A stretch of DNA of 64,000 nt from Budorcas taxicolor (GCF_023091745.1 NC_068935.1:22675775-22739774), one strand, 5' to 3'. Numbered from the stretch's first letter, positions 1 through 11,779 are shown. Notes: a model not told the origin generated them from the sequence alone. Numbers and translations: made by a program.

Positions 1-186
1 TACAAAGTATAATAATACTGTTTAGAATATTGTTGTATTTATCAGAACTTAAAAAAAAATATATAATACAGAGATGTATAGAAATAACTCCAGAAAGAAT
101 GAAGGGATGGAGCCAAAGCAAAAACAATACCCAGTTGTCGATATGACTGGTGATAGAAGTAAGATCCGATGCTGTAAAGAGTAATA

Positions 187-900
187 TTGCATAGGAACCT
201 GGAATGTCAGGTCCATGAAGCAAGGCAAATTGGAAGTGGTCAAACAAGAGATGGCAAGGGTGAACGTCAACATTCTAGGAATCGCAAACTAAAATGGACT
301 GGAATGGGTGAATTTAACTCAGATGACCATTATATCTACTACTGCGGGCAGGAATCCCACAGAAGAAATGGAGTAGCCATCACGGTCAACAAAAGAGTCC
401 AAAATGCAGTACTTGGATGCAATCTCAAAAATGACAGCATGATCTCTGTTCGTCTCCAAGGCAAACCATTCAATATCACAGTTATCCAAGTTTATGCCCC
501 AACCAGTAACACTAAAGAAACTGAAGTTGAACAATTTTATGAAGATCTACAAGACCTTTTAGAACTAACACCCAGAAAAGAGGTCCTTTTCATGATAGGG
601 GACAGGAATGCAAAAGTAGGAAGTCAAGAAACACCTGGAGTAACAGGCAAAGTTGGCCGTCGAATGCAGAATGAAGCAGGGTAAAGACTAATAGAGTTTT
701 GCCAAGAAAATGCACTGGTCATAGCAAACACCCTCTTCCAACAACACAAGAGAAGACTCTACACATGGACATCACCAGATGGTCAACACCGAAATCAGAT
801 TGATTATATTCTTTGCAGCCAAAGATGGAGAAGCTCTATACAGTCAACAAAAACAAGCCCAGGAGCTGACTGTGGCTCAGATCATGAACTCCTTATTACC
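187..900 (+). pseudogene. BovB apurinic-type endonuclease domain, disabled
   Basis: Encodes most of an exonuclease-endonuclease-phosphatase fold that nicks target DNA in target-primed reverse transcription. Visible motifs: TWNVRSM near 200 in the upstream frame, VIQVYAPT near 485, GDRNAKVG near 600 (the family residue after GD is normally W, here R) and GSDHELL near 875. The N-terminal motif lies in a different frame from the rest because one base is lost near 285. The open frame then stops at 682-684, where a glutamine codon has become TAA. Beyond the stop the same frame still reads the SDH motif. No intact endonuclease can be made. Confidence 0.85.
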
Positions 901-1351
901 AAATTCAGACTCAAATTGAAGAAAGTAGGGAAAACCACTAGACCATTCAGGTATGACCTAAATCAAATCCCTAATGATTATACAGTGGAAGTGAGAAATA
1001 GACATAAGGGCCTAGATCTGATACATAGAGTGCCTGATGAACTATGGATGGAGGTTTGTGACATTGTACAGGAGACAGGGATCAAGACATCCCCATGGAA
1101 AAGAAATGCAAAAAAGCAAAATGACTGTCTGGGGAGGCCTTACAAATAGCTGTTAAAAGAAGAGAGGCAAAAAGCAAAGGAGAAAAGGAAAGATATAAGC
1201 ATCTGAATGCAGAGTTCCAAAGAATAGCAAGAAGAGATAAGAAAGCCTTCTTCAGTGATCAATGCAAAGAAATAGAGGAAAACAACAGAATGGGAAAGAA
1301 TAGAGATTCTTTAAGAAAATTAGAGATATCAAGGGAATATTTCATGCAAAG

Positions 1352-2637
1352 ATGGGCTCGATAAAGGACAGAAATGGTCTGGACCTAACAGAAGCAGAAG
1401 ATATTAAGAAGAGGTGGCAAGAATACACAGAAGGACTGTACAAAAAAGATCTTCACGACCCAGATAATCATGATGATGTGATCACTCATCTAGAGCCAGA
1501 CGTCTTGGAATGTGAAGTCAAGTGGGCCTTAGAAAGCATCACTATGAACAAAGCTAGTGGAGGTGATGGAATTCCAGTTGAGCTGTTTCAAATCCTGAAA
1601 GATGATGCTGTGAAAGTGCTTAACTCAATATGCCAGCAAATTTGGAAAACTCAGCAGTGGCCAAAGGACTGGAAAAGGTCAGTTTTCATTCCAATTCCAA
1701 AGAAAGGCAATGCCAAAGAATGCTCAAACTACCACACAATTGCACTCATCTCACATGCTGATAAAGTAATGCTCAAAATTCTCCAAGCCAGGCTTCAGCA
1801 ATACGTGATCCATGAATTTCCTCATGTTCAAGCTCGTTTTAGAAAAGGCAGAGGAACCAGAGATCAAATTGCCAACATCCGCTGTATCATGGAAAAATCA
1901 AGAGAGTTCCAGAAAAACATCTATTTCTGCTTTATTGACTATGCCAAAGCCTTTCACTGTGTGGATCACAATAAACTGTGGAAAATTCTGAAAGAGATGG
2001 GAATACCAGACCACCTGACCTGCTCTTGAGAAACCTATTTGAAGGTCAGGAAGCCACAGTGAGAACTGCACATGGAACAACAGACTGGTTCCAAATAGGA
2101 AAAGGAGTACATCAAGGCTGTATATTGTCACCCTGCTTATTTAACTTATATGCAGAGTACATCATGAGAAACGCTGGGCTGGAAGAAACACAAGCTGGAA
2201 TCAAGATTGCCAGGAGAGATATCAATAACCTCAGATATGCAGATGACACCACCCTTATGGCAGAAAGTGAAGAGGAGCTAAAAAGCCTCTTGATGAAAGT
2301 GAAAGAGGAGAATGAAAAAGTTGGCTTAAAGCTCAACATTCAGAAAACAAAGATCATGGCATCTGGTCCTATCACTTCATGGGAAATAGATGGGGAAACA
2401 GTGGAAACAGTGTCAGACTTTTCTTTGGGGGGCTACAAAATCACTGCAGGTTGTGACTGCAGCTGTGAAATTAAAAGACGCTTACTCCTTGGAACAAAAG
2501 TTATGACCAACCTAGAGAGTATATTCAAAAGCAGAGACATTACTTTGCCAGCTAAGGTCCGTCTAGTCAAGGCTATGGTTTTTCCAGTAGTCATGTATGG
2601 ATGTGAGAGCTGGACTGTGAAGAAAGATGAGCGCTGA
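1352..2637 (+). pseudogene. BovB reverse transcriptase domain, frameshifted
   Basis: Two overlapping open stretches (1352-2029 and 1978-2637) together cover the RTE reverse transcriptase. Visible motifs: GGDGIPVELF near 1560, FIPIPKKGNAKECSNY near 1690, FIDYAKAF near 1930, GCILSPCLFN near 2120 and the catalytic YADD box at 2236-2247. The frame breaks at about 2025, where one C of a CCTC run is missing compared with the other BovB copies here. A TGA at 2635-2637 replaces an arginine codon, a typical CpG decay change. The catalytic box is intact, but the protein is not. Confidence 0.88.
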
Positions 2638-2824
2638 AGAATTGATGCTTTTGAACTGTGGTGTTGGAGAAGACTCTTGAGAGTCCCTTGGACTGTAAGG
2701 AGATCCAACCAGTCCATTCTGAAGGAGATCAGCCCTGGGATTTCTTTGGAAGGAATGATGCTAAAGCTGAAGCTCCAGTACTTTGGCCACCTGATGCGAA
2801 GAGTTGACTCACTGGAAAATACTC

Positions 2825-3012
2825 TGATGCTGGGAGGGATTGGGGGCAGGAGGAGAAGGGGACGACTGAGGATGAGATGTCTGGATGGCATCACGGACTC
2901 GATGGATGTGAGTCTGAGTGATGCTGGGAGGGATTGGGGGCAGGAGGAGAAGGGGACGACTGAGGATGAGATGTCTGGATGGCATCACGGACTCGATGGA
3001 TGTGAGTCTGAG
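2825..3012 (+). repeat. Perfect 94-bp tandem duplication inside BovB 3' region
   Basis: Bases 2825-2918 and 2919-3012 are identical, including a private variant (GAGATGTCTGG where the other copies in this window mostly read GAGATGGCTGG). No other BovB copy here carries the duplication. The junction can slide by a base or two (TG shared). 94 is not a multiple of three, so it would also shift the C-terminal frame. Confidence 0.95.
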
Positions 3013-3117
3013 TGAACTCTGGGAGATGGTGATGGACAGGGAGGCCTGGCGTGCTGCGATTCATGGGGTCACAAAGAGTCAGACACAACTGAGCGACTGA
3101 ACTGAACTGAACTGATA

Positions 3118-3958
3118 GAGCTATAAAGAGAAATTGAGACATCCACACTCATATTTTGATCTTTTAAAAAACCTTTCTATTACTGCTAAATAAGTCATAC
3201 TATTATAAAAGCACAGAAGTTTTGAATTATGCTATTAATAAGGTATATTTTATGTATTGTACGTATGCTCAACATTTATGCACTTTCTGGAAATATGTTT
3301 GTGATATTAAATGACTGATTTTTTGTTGTTGTTGTTCTTATTCTAACTCCCTCCCCACATCGCCCCATCATCCATATGTGGCCCATACATTGTAGTTAGA
3401 CTTTTAGAATCATTTAGGTATCTATGACAGAAAGCCCAAAATATTCAAAGAATATTAAAGTTAAATATATTCAAAGCTGGTTTTTTTTTAAAAAAATTAT
3501 TGTTATGTTTGATGTGGATTTAAGAAGCAAGCAAACAAAAAGCATACCTTTCTTTTCCTTTTTGATCAATAATGTGAAACATTCAAGTATTAAGAGTACA
3601 TTTGTATCTAAGAGAGCTAAGCCTCATGTGGACATTGATGAAAAGAGTGTTTGGCAGTTATCTGTTGTAAATAAAGCTGCTGAATAGAACTACTCCAGTG
3701 ATCAATATTGTTTAATTCAGAACTCCAAGACTTTTTAGCTGTAAAAGACAAGGGATAATAAATCAAGAAAATGTTCTAACCTTGTTAGATATCTCAATTT
3801 AAAAATATGCTATTTATCCTCTTATTCTCTACCAGTTTCTAAAATGTAGTGAAATAAATATATTTTAAAAACAACTGTATCCCTAGCCTTCAACAGAAGC
3901 ATTTGAACTATTAGGGGTCTCTGTTAAGGCTGGATGTGTTTTTATGCACATAATTGTC
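3118..3958. other. Unique AT-rich sequence, no feature recognised
   Basis: Between the BovB tail and the LTR I see only AT-rich sequence with short homopolymers. The 87-codon open frame at 3424-3687 has no recognisable domain and starts in low-complexity sequence. Confidence 0.5.
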
Positions 3959-4856
3959 TGTCGGGTGCCGCATTAGGCATTACTGACAAAATGGAGGCAT
4001 GGCCCCAACCTCCTCTCTTTGTCCTGCAGGCACGGACCTGGGATGAAGGAGTTTAGGCCTTGTGATTCTGACTTTTTTTCTCCTCTCCTTGACTGAGTTG
4101 ACTGAAAAGGAATATTAAGGTGCTTGTTGTTCTTGAGAGGAGCATGAGAAGACACAAAGCCTTCTGCAGCTGTGCTCAGAGAACAATTCATAAATTTAAT
4201 CATTGACATTTGTTTAAGGATTTTTACAAAAGTGCTCCAGGATGAGCACATAGGCTGCAGCTTGAAGCCATGGGAGGGATTGCTATCTGAAGCCTATTTG
4301 TGAGGAAAATGTTTATGCCACGGAGTTTACTGAATTTAGGGCTTAGAAATAACTAAAATAGTTAGAAGGTAAAGATTTAAGGAATGTTGTAATTTTAGCA
4401 TATTTTACTATAGCTTATAGAGGTTAGGAATCTTAGAGATACTATAGCTTGAAGCTTTTTTAAGAGATAGTGAGCTCAGGATGTTAGGGGCAAACAGGAT
4501 TTAGAAAGATAAGTAATAAACTGAGGAATGTAGCCTGAGTTACAATGTAATCAAAAGTTAACAATAGGACACATTAGAGGAAGTAGGTAATAGATGGTAA
4601 GGCTGATTCTGAGAGAATCACTGAAGCAGGAACTCTGTTTGAAGAGCAACAATGATTTATGGACATAATAAATCTGGGTGAGGGGGGAACTGAAAATGTC
4701 AAACCTCTGACCTAATGCTTTTGTAAAAGTATAAAAGAAAATCTTAAACTTGAAATAAATAGGCAGTCCAAGAAAACTGAGGGGCTGTCTTGTTACTCGC
4801 CAACACCATTTCTCCCTTCAGGTTGAATACCTGGCTGCTGGAGCTGGACTCCAGCA
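3959..4856 (+). mobile_element. Solo LTR of an endogenous retrovirus
   Basis: A block of about 900 bp that starts TGTCGGG and ends CCAGCA, the TG...CA ends expected of an LTR. Promoter and poly(A) signals lie in order near the 3' end: TATAAAA at about 4730 and AATAAA at about 4755. A 6-bp flank repeats with one mismatch (ATTGTC at 3953-3958, ATTTTC at 4857-4862), which fits integrase cutting. No gag, pol or env remains on either side, so this is most simply a solo LTR left by recombination. The signals give the plus orientation. Resemblance to bovine class II LTRs is an impression only. Confidence 0.6.
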
Positions 4857-4862
4857 ATTTTC

Positions 4863-5333
4863 AAATGTGGTATTAAGTCATATTGATGTGTAATTTGCTA
4901 CTGTTCATATAATTAGTACAGTAATGGTTTATTTCACTTTTACAATTTATAAAAAGTTCAAGATTGTCTTTAAATTAATGGCATTCTCACTCATGAGCAT
5001 TGTGATATATTTTGAATGGGAAGGAAATGAAGGTTCTACCTGGTGGTTTGAGAATTTATTATAACCAGCTTTATTCTATAGCTTAAAATGAACTCATATA
5101 ACTTATATAAATATATATATATATAATGAACTCATATATATATATATATATATTTACTGTTCTCATCTATCAAACCATCACTTAGAATTATAACTTTCTC
5201 TCTTACTTAAAAAATTAGAACTTTCTAACTGAAATACCATACATAGTAGCTATTATGAATCAAAGTAGTTCTTTTCCCCACAATTTTGTGAATATCATAG
5301 ACATCTTGGAATACATTTTTGAATGAGTCTACT
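4863..5333. other. AT-rich unique sequence with TA microsatellite
   Basis: Unremarkable AT-rich DNA with two (TA)n tracts at about 5105-5152, separated by a short AATGAACTCA spacer that is itself a near-repeat of the flank (AATGAACTCATATA at 5088 and 5128). This suggests slippage or a local duplication. Confidence 0.6.
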
Positions 5334-5502
5334 GAAGAGAAGGGGACAACAGAGGATGAGATGGCTGGATGGCATCACTGACTTGATGGACATGAGTCTG
5401 AGTGAACTCCAGGAGTTGGTGATGGACAGGGAGGCCTGGCGTGCTGCGATCCATGGGGTCGCAAAGAGTTGGACACGACTGAGCGACTGAACTGAACTGA
5501 AC
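5334..5502 (+). mobile_element. BovB 3' end, 5'-truncated
   Basis: About 170 bp matching the last part of BovB, ending in CGACTGAACTGAACTGAAC. Heavily 5'-truncated, as is usual for target-primed insertions. It aligns with 2856-3114 of the first element. Confidence 0.9.
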
Positions 5503-6261
5503 AGAACTCTCAAGTTACTTTTCAGTCCTTGGTATGAAATTTGTGTTTTTCTTTCTTATTGACTTTAGAATCAGTTGTTTTCCTTTCCTCTTCTACAATT
5601 CCACTGTGATGCATCGAAGTACGTATTGTTTTCTGGCAGTCTAATTGTGCTTCTTGAGTCTCAGGATGCATGTATTTCATCATTATGAAAAGTTTTCTGT
5701 CATGTTTTTGAATACTGCCTCTACCTCAATCACCCTCTTCTTCAAGATCTCTTACAAAGGTATATTAGATTTTTTTTATCATGCTTTTCTTAACTCAAAC
5801 TATGCCAATAATGTTTACATCTTTATTGTAAATACTGCATATTATATTTTTGCATTTCTGTAGTTTGAAAATGATATGTGTAGGTAAAGTTCTTGTTGTG
5901 TTTTGAATTTATCCTGCATCTAGATAGTCTCGGAGCTTCTTGGATCTGTAGTTTGGTTCTAACAGTAATTTGGGGAAATTCTTTCATTATTTAATATTTT
6001 TCTGTTCCTTTTTCTCTTTCTCCTCCTAGTATTCTCATTATGCATATGTTGCATAGTTTGTAGTTGTCCCACAGTTCTTTGATATTCTCTTCTTGTTTTT
6101 TTTTTTTTTTTCCTAGCTTTTGTCTCTTCACTTTTCAGTTTTATTGGTTTCTGCTCAGATATCCTCAAGCTCAGAGATTGTTTTCTCAGCTGGGTGCAGT
6201 CTACTAAGCCCATGAAAAGCATTCTTTATTTCTGTTCTTGTTTTCAGTTAATATACACAGT

Positions 6262-6850
6262 TGTGTCTAACTCTTTCTGACTGCAGCACACCAGACTTCC
6301 CTATCCATCACCAACTCTGGGAGCTTGCTCAAACTCATGTCCATCAAGTCAGTGCTGCCATCCAACCTTCTCATCCTCTGTTGTCCACTTCTCCTCCTCC
6401 CTTCAATCTTTCCCAGAATCAGGGTCTTTTCCAATGAGTCAGTTATTCACATCAGGTGGCCAAAGTATTGGAGTTTCAGTTTCAGCATCAGTCCTTCCAA
6501 TGAATATTCAGGACTGATTTCCTTTAAGATTGACTAGTTTGATCTCCTTGCAGTCCAAGGGACTCTCAAGAGTCTTCTCCAACACCACAGTTCAAAAGCA
6601 TCAATTCTTTGGTGCTCAGCTTTCTTTATAGTCCAGCTTTCACATCTATAAATAACTACTGGAAAACCTGTAGCTTTGACTAGATGGACCTTTGTCGGCA
6701 AAGTAATGTGTCTACTTTTTAATATGCTGTCAAGATTGGTCATAGCTTTTCTTGCAAGGAGCAAGCATCTTTTAATTTCATGGCTATAGTCATCATCTGT
6801 AGTGATTTTGGAGCCCCCAAAAATAAAGTCTCTCACTGTTCACTGTCTCA
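6262..6850 (-). mobile_element. BovB 3' fragment, antisense
   Basis: Minus-strand BovB tail and C-terminal region. The 3' end lies near 6262-6290 and the element is truncated at its 5' side near 6850, just before the SDF(I/F)FGG segment. A 100-codon minus-strand open stretch at 6836-6534 still reads the C-terminal ORF (SHEIKR, FELWCWRRLLRVPW). It interrupts the ancient LINE around it and is therefore younger. Confidence 0.9.
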
Positions 6851-7239
6851 GTGTTTAAACATTGTTAGTGTTTTAGAATTCTAGCATTTTCTTTTTGATT
6901 CTTTCTCAGAATTTCTATCTCTCTGCTTGCATTGCCCATCTGTTCTTACATACTATATAGTTTATTTTTAGAGCTGTAAGCATCTCAATCTCATAACTGT
7001 TTAAAATTCCCAGTCTGCTAATTCTAACATCCCTGCTATATCTAAGTCTGCTTGTGATGTTTGGTCTCTCTTTAAACTCTGGTGGTTTTTTTTTTTTTTT
7101 TTCTTTTCTTTTCTACTTTTTTTTTTTTTTTTTTCCTTTTTAGTATGTCTTCTTGTTTTTTTTTTTTTTTTTCTTTTCCTTGATAGCCAGATAGGATGTA
7201 GTGGGTAAAAGGAACTGCTGTAAATAGGTCTTTAGTAAT

Positions 7240-7350
7240 GGAGAAGAGAATGGCAACCCACTCCAGTATTCTGGCCTGGAGAATTCCATGGACTGTACAG
7301 TCCATGGGGTTGCAAAGAGTTGGACACAACTGAGCGACTTTCACTTTCAC
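7240..7350 (+). mobile_element. BOV-A SINE monomer
   Basis: Typical BOV-A body (GGCAACCCACTCCAGTATTC, then GAGTTGGACACAACTGAGCGAC) without the tRNA-derived head, ending in an ACTTTCAC tail. It sits inside the ancient LINE. TAATG on its left and CAATG on its right may be the remains of a target-site duplication. Confidence 0.85.
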
Positions 7351-7382
7351 AATGTGGCGATAAGGTGTTGGGGATGGAGAAA

Positions 7383-7690
7383 GTGAAAGTCACTCAGTCG
7401 TGTCTGACTCTTTGCAACCCAATGGGCTGTATAGGTCATGGAATTCTCCAAGCCGGAATACTGGAGTAGGTAGCCTTTCCCTTCTCCAAGGGATCTTCCC
7501 AACCCAGGGATCAAACCCAGGTCTCCTGCATTGCAGGCAGATTCTTTACCAGCTATGCACAAGGGAAGCCCAAGAATACTGGAGTGGGTAGCCTACCCCT
7601 TCTCCAGCGTATCTTCCTGACCCAGGAATCGAACCTGGCTCTCCTGCATTGCAGGCAGATTCTTTACCTATTGAACTATTAGGGAAGCTT
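7383..7690 (-). mobile_element. Bov-tA SINE, antisense, with repeated head segment
   Basis: Read on the minus strand this is a tRNA-Glu-derived head followed by the BOV-A body. The head plus part of the body (about 119 bp) occurs twice, at about 7452-7571 and 7572-7690, each ending in a GGGAAGC(C/T) head. Possible target duplications are GGATGGAGAA near 7373 and GGAATGGAGAA at 7692. It lies 32 bp from an oppositely oriented BOV-A, so the pair could fold into a hairpin in transcripts. Confidence 0.85.
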
Positions 7691-9224
7691 AGGAATGGAG
7701 AAGTATTCTATAATCGTATGAGTAGGTCTCACTTTTCAGTGAACCTGTACCGTGGATGGTGAACTTCATATGAACTTCCCACTCCCATCATTGCCCCTCC
7801 TTGAGGGGGACAGAATGGGTGGAGTGGGCTAGAATTTGGTATTTCCCACTCCCTTGCTAGATGCTCTGATAAAACCCCTGGAGGCTAGGCTCTCGTTAAG
7901 TATTTTCTCCTGAGGGCAGGCTTTGTTGAGAAGAACAGAATGCTCTGCCATATTTCAAAGTGGTTCCTTTCCCCGTCTTCCTGCCAGAAGCACTGGAGAT
8001 GAAATTCATAAAAGTGTTGGGGTCGTACATAGCTGGTTCCCCCGGAGTTTGTATTTGTTTGGCTTTTTCATACTGAGCCTACAGAAATTCATCATAGTTC
8101 AGATTTCCCTACCTCAGTATTGCTGCCTATAGTGGTCTGTGCTTATGAGTTTCTGCTTCAATAATTTGCAATTCTCTTTATTTGCCTGTTCTCTTCATTT
8201 TGCTAGACAATAGTTGGCCCTGTAACCTCACTTCCCTGGTATAAGAGGAGCTGTTGATTTTTCAGTTTGTTCAACTTTGTCTTTGTTTTTAGGATGCAGT
8301 GGTGACTTCCAGCTTCTTCCATACCAGATCAGAAACAAGAAGTCTCCCAACTATGCATTCTATATCTAATAATTTTACCATCCTTGTCTAATTTTATATT
8401 TTAACCCATTCCTTGAAATATTTTATACCAAAGAGTGCATTTTCACTTGATTCTTATTTTGGTCAAAACAACTTATTTTTTATTTACATGTACATTTTTT
8501 TCTCTTAAGCTTTCAATACTTTCTTTTATGTGTTTAATGAATAGGTATTTATATGGTCTCTCAGATTGTTCTTTTGTTGCCTCAAATTCTGAGCAGGCAC
8601 CAAAAAGAAAAAGCAGGAGAAGCATTGTCAAGCATGTGTGATGATTGCATTTTTTCATTTCATGTTCTGTATTTTTTTTAAATTATCTCACATTAAATGA
8701 GGCTTATTTCTTCCTGTGAGAATCCCTTGTTACTTTGGTCATGAGAGTATCCCTCCAGAGTGGTTTTGCATTTACTTGTATCAGGTACTGTTAGATAACC
8801 CCTGACTCAGAATCAAATTTATGTCAATTTCTTGGGTGCCTAGAACATGTAAGTACTACCTGTTTCCATGTCACCCCACCCTTCAAATAAAGAATGGGAC
8901 AATGGTTCTAAATTCTAATGGAAAGTTTTTACTTTCCTCAATTCAGACCAATAAAATCACTTGTTATCTCTTGTTGCCAGTTGATGGGTTTTAACATTGT
9001 TTCCAATTTTACTTAAAGTATGGACTTTGTGGGTCTCATCTTTATGCAGCGATCTCAGTTCCAACTCCCTCTTTTTTCCCAAGGTTCTGAATCCTATGTC
9101 TACATTGTTTTTATACCTAACTAACTTCAAATTTATTATCTAATAAGCAACTAATACTTTCCTCTCTATTCTCTTTTCCTGGACAGACCTTGAGTAGTGC
9201 TAACCAATTTGCTTACATCTTTAG

Positions 9225-9335
9225 CTTTCTGTTCTTCTCCTCTGCCTATTCTTTTCTCCCTCCTTCTTCCTCTCTTTCTCCTCCTCTTTTTCTTTTTCTC
9301 TCCCTCCTACTCTTTCTCCTTCTTCTCCTTTGCAA
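9225..9335. repeat. CT-rich low-complexity tract
   Basis: A polypyrimidine run of CTTCT/CCTCT units. The open frames across it (9190-9402) are leucine/serine/phenylalanine-rich low complexity and not credible genes. Confidence 0.85.
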
Positions 9336-9359
9336 AGGACATTTTATTCTTATTTGTTA

Positions 9360-10534
9360 TAAACTCTGCTGTAAAGTTTTAAAATTATATCCAAAATTGT
9401 AAAAAATTGTAGTTTATATTTTCTATATTAAAACTGATGACAATATCAGAAATCTTTTTTAAAATTATCTGCAATTTTCAAGATCTAGATCGTGTTTTAC
9501 TTTACTACTCTCATAGAATGTTTGCACTAAAAGGAAATTAAAATATGATCTAGTGAAGAAATCCAAAATTATAATATCTCTAGGGATCACATAGGTAATA
9601 TAAATTTATGAAATGACAGAATATAAGACAATAATCAGTGCTAGGGTCTTGTTGTTGACCTGGAGAGTGTATATTTTAAAATATATAACACTATGCTAGC
9701 CAAACAAAACAGCTCCACAGAATACTTGTATCAATTTCTTATTCTATACAAACTCTCTCATTCTATATAGGGTGAGATTGAGAACAGAAAAAGTCTTACC
9801 CAATTAGCACAGCTGGTCACTTGAGTCCCCTTTCTGACAATCATGACTACTGTAAACTAATAAAACAGCTAGAGAATCATACAAACTTTGCAATAAAATG
9901 TAACATTATTTGGTAAACACAATATGCTATAAGAATTTAGAATAGTGACATAAAATGATAAACTTTTCAGTATTACCATCCTGTTTTTAAATCTCGAGCA
10001 TGAAAATTCTTTTTCAGTTGCACCATAGTATTTTTTTTTTCTTGTCAAAATATCACAATTAGCTTGGCTTAGAATGTAAATGATGCTTAGAAAATGTGAC
10101 TGTGAAGAAATGTTCCTCTCCCCAAAACAAGTATGATCTAGAAAGCTGTTTTGTTTTTTGTGTTTTTTGTTGTTGTTGTTGTTGTTTTAGGTCAACTAAA
10201 GCTTGGTATAAAGCAAAGCATTTATTTAATCCTGCCTTCTGAGACACAGGCTGTGACCTGCAGCCCGCAGATGGAGGAAGGTGTATCTAGAGGGGGAAGA
10301 ACATTACTCAGATATTATCACCTGCTTTTCCTGCAGAATACTGCCATCTTTGATCAAATACCTCATTAGAAGAACACCAAGGAGCCCAGACAACGTTTAG
10401 AAAGATTTTTTTTTTCCTCCATGAATGGCAAACATTGCATACAGGGATTTTTCCAAGGAAAAATAATTCATTGCTTATGCTTGACTCTTCACAACTATAA
10501 CAGTTCATTCCTCAGAAATATTTTGTGAGCATAA
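9360..10534. other. Unique AT-rich sequence with a TTG microsatellite
   Basis: I recognise no repeat or gene. A short (TTG)n-type tract at about 10152-10190 is the only low-complexity feature of note. Confidence 0.5.
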
Positions 10535-10662
10535 AATAATTATGGACCCATTTTTTATAGGAAGACAATGAAGCCCAGAGAGATAAAATAAATAATTTTT
10601 ATCAATTCACATAACCAGGACATGTAGAACCAAGACTCTACCTCAGGTGTTGTGGTTACAAA
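10535..10662 (-). mobile_element. MIR SINE fragment, antisense
   Basis: Matches the reverse complement of the MIR core: a degraded GAAACTGAGGCCCAGAGAGG-like stretch (AATGAAGCCCAGAGAGATAAA at about 10567), then a CACATAACCAGGACATG segment and the ACCAAGACTCTACCTCAGG segment. Old and divergent, ending at a poly(T) run. Confidence 0.65.
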
Positions 10663-11052
10663 TCAAGCTTTTTTTTTTTTTTATTCATATATGCTACCAC
10701 TCCTCACATCAGTTTACCTGGTAGGCAAGATAAATATTTAAACTTACTGTGTTATCCTTGTTAAAATGAATGTTTCCTCTCATCTGTACTAATAAAATTT
10801 GGTAAATGTGTTCATTTGATTTACAAACTATTTTGATTTTATTTTGTCTACTATGTTGTTAAACCCTAATCCAGATAGCTGGTATATTTTGTTCAATTTT
10901 TTAAAAATTTTGGAGAAGACAATCAATTTCTGGTGCTTCTTTCTGTTAAAAAAATAATAATAAAGCAAAACATAAAATCTTTAAATGAAGAAAACAGCAA
11001 GTGAGGTGGCCAGTTGAAGATTAGTCCAGGGTTGATATAAGAAAATTAGAAG

Positions 11053-11586
11053 AATCAGTTCAGTCAGGTCAGTTGCTCAGTCATGTCCGACTCTGCCACC
11101 CCATGGACTGCAGCAATCCAGACCTCCCTGTCCATCACCAACTCCCAGAGCTAACTCAAACTCATGTCCATTGAGTCGGTGATGCCATCCAACGATTCCA
11201 TCCTCCATTATCCCCTTCTCCTCCTATCTTCAATCTTTCTCATCATCTGGATCTTTTCAAATGAGTCAGTTCTCTTCATCAGGTGGCCAGAGTATTGGAA
11301 TTTCAGTTTCAACATCAGTCCTTCCAATGAATATTCAGGACTGATTCTCTTTAGGATGGATTGGTTGGATTTCCTCGCAGTCCAAGGGACTCTCAAGTGT
11401 CTTCTCCAACACCACAGTTAAAAAGCATCAGTTCTTCAGTGCTCAGCCTTCTTTATAGTCCAACTCATATCCATACATGACTACTGGAAAACCATAGCTT
11501 TGACTAGATGGACCTGTGTTGGAAAAGTAATGTCTCTGCTTTTTAATATGCTGTCAAGTTTGGTCATAGCTTTTCTTCCAAAGACC
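11053..11586 (-). mobile_element. BovB 3' fragment with perfect 14-bp target duplication
   Basis: Minus-strand BovB, 3' end at 11053 (TCAGTTCAGTCAG), truncated near 11586. It is flanked by AAGAAAATTAGAAG at 11039-11052 and 11587-11600, a clean target-site duplication that fixes both edges. The coding remnant on the minus strand (FQYSGHLM, VPWTARKSNQ) is the C-terminal region, in pieces. Confidence 0.95.
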
Positions 11587-11664
11587 AAGAAAATTAGAAG
11601 GAAAAAAAAAAAAACTATAAAAGTAAACTTGCCCATGGTAAGTGTCAGCTTAAAGGACTGTAAG

Positions 11665-11776
11665 GCTCAAGAGGGAGGTGATATATGTATAATTATGACT
11701 AATTTGCATGTTGTATGGTAGAAACCATGACAACATTGTAAAGCAATTTTCCTCTGATTAAAATAATAAAATAAAA
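11665..11776 (+). mobile_element. Artiodactyl L1 3' end fragment
   Basis: The segment GGTGATATATGTATAATTATG, then ACAACATTGTAAAGCAATTTT, then a TTAAAATAATAAAATAAAAAA tail resembles the 3' end of artiodactyl L1 elements. It is 5'-truncated to about 110 bp. Confidence 0.6.
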
Positions 11777-11779
11777 AAG

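Larger units (their letters stand above)
72..3114 (+). mobile_element. BovB (RTE-clade) LINE, near full length
   Basis: A non-LTR retrotransposon running from just upstream of the endonuclease to the typical BovB tail of repeated ACTGA pentamers at about 3090-3114. Order: endonuclease (about 195-900), linker (900-1350), reverse transcriptase (1350-2640), C-terminal region (2640-3100). The extreme 5' leader seen in other copies of this window is missing. Damage is light: a one-base loss near 285, a C-to-T nonsense change at 682-684, a small deletion near 1085, a one-base loss near 2025 and a CpG-type nonsense change at 2635-2637. That suggests a fairly young copy. I see no convincing target-site duplication, and the 5' flank is close to the window edge. 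Confidence 0.93.
5900..9110. mobile_element. Ancient LINE-1-like (L1M-type) remnant, interrupted
   Basis: Long T-rich divergent sequence that I recognise as resembling the noncoding part of old mammalian L1M elements. Blocks at about 5960-6250, 6870-7240, 7351-7382 and 7692-9110 read as one element once the BovB (6262-6850) and the two SINEs are removed; for example, TTTAGTAATG before the first SINE joins AATGTGGCGATAAGG after it. No coding capacity is visible. Orientation and exact subfamily cannot be fixed by eye. Confidence 0.4.

Noticed and set aside
2433..2894. Recurring minus-strand frames of the HLILCRPLLLLPPIPPSIRVFSNES type as a conserved gene family
   Set aside because: They appear in every BovB copy (also 14120-14611, 18313-18840, 20274-20861) because they are antisense to the BovB C-terminal coding region. 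Conservation follows the sense ORF.
7383..7690. tRNA gene at the SINE heads
   Set aside because: The tRNA-like parts have the degenerate Bov-tA head and continue into the SINE body; no intact cloverleaf or anticodon arm can be supported.
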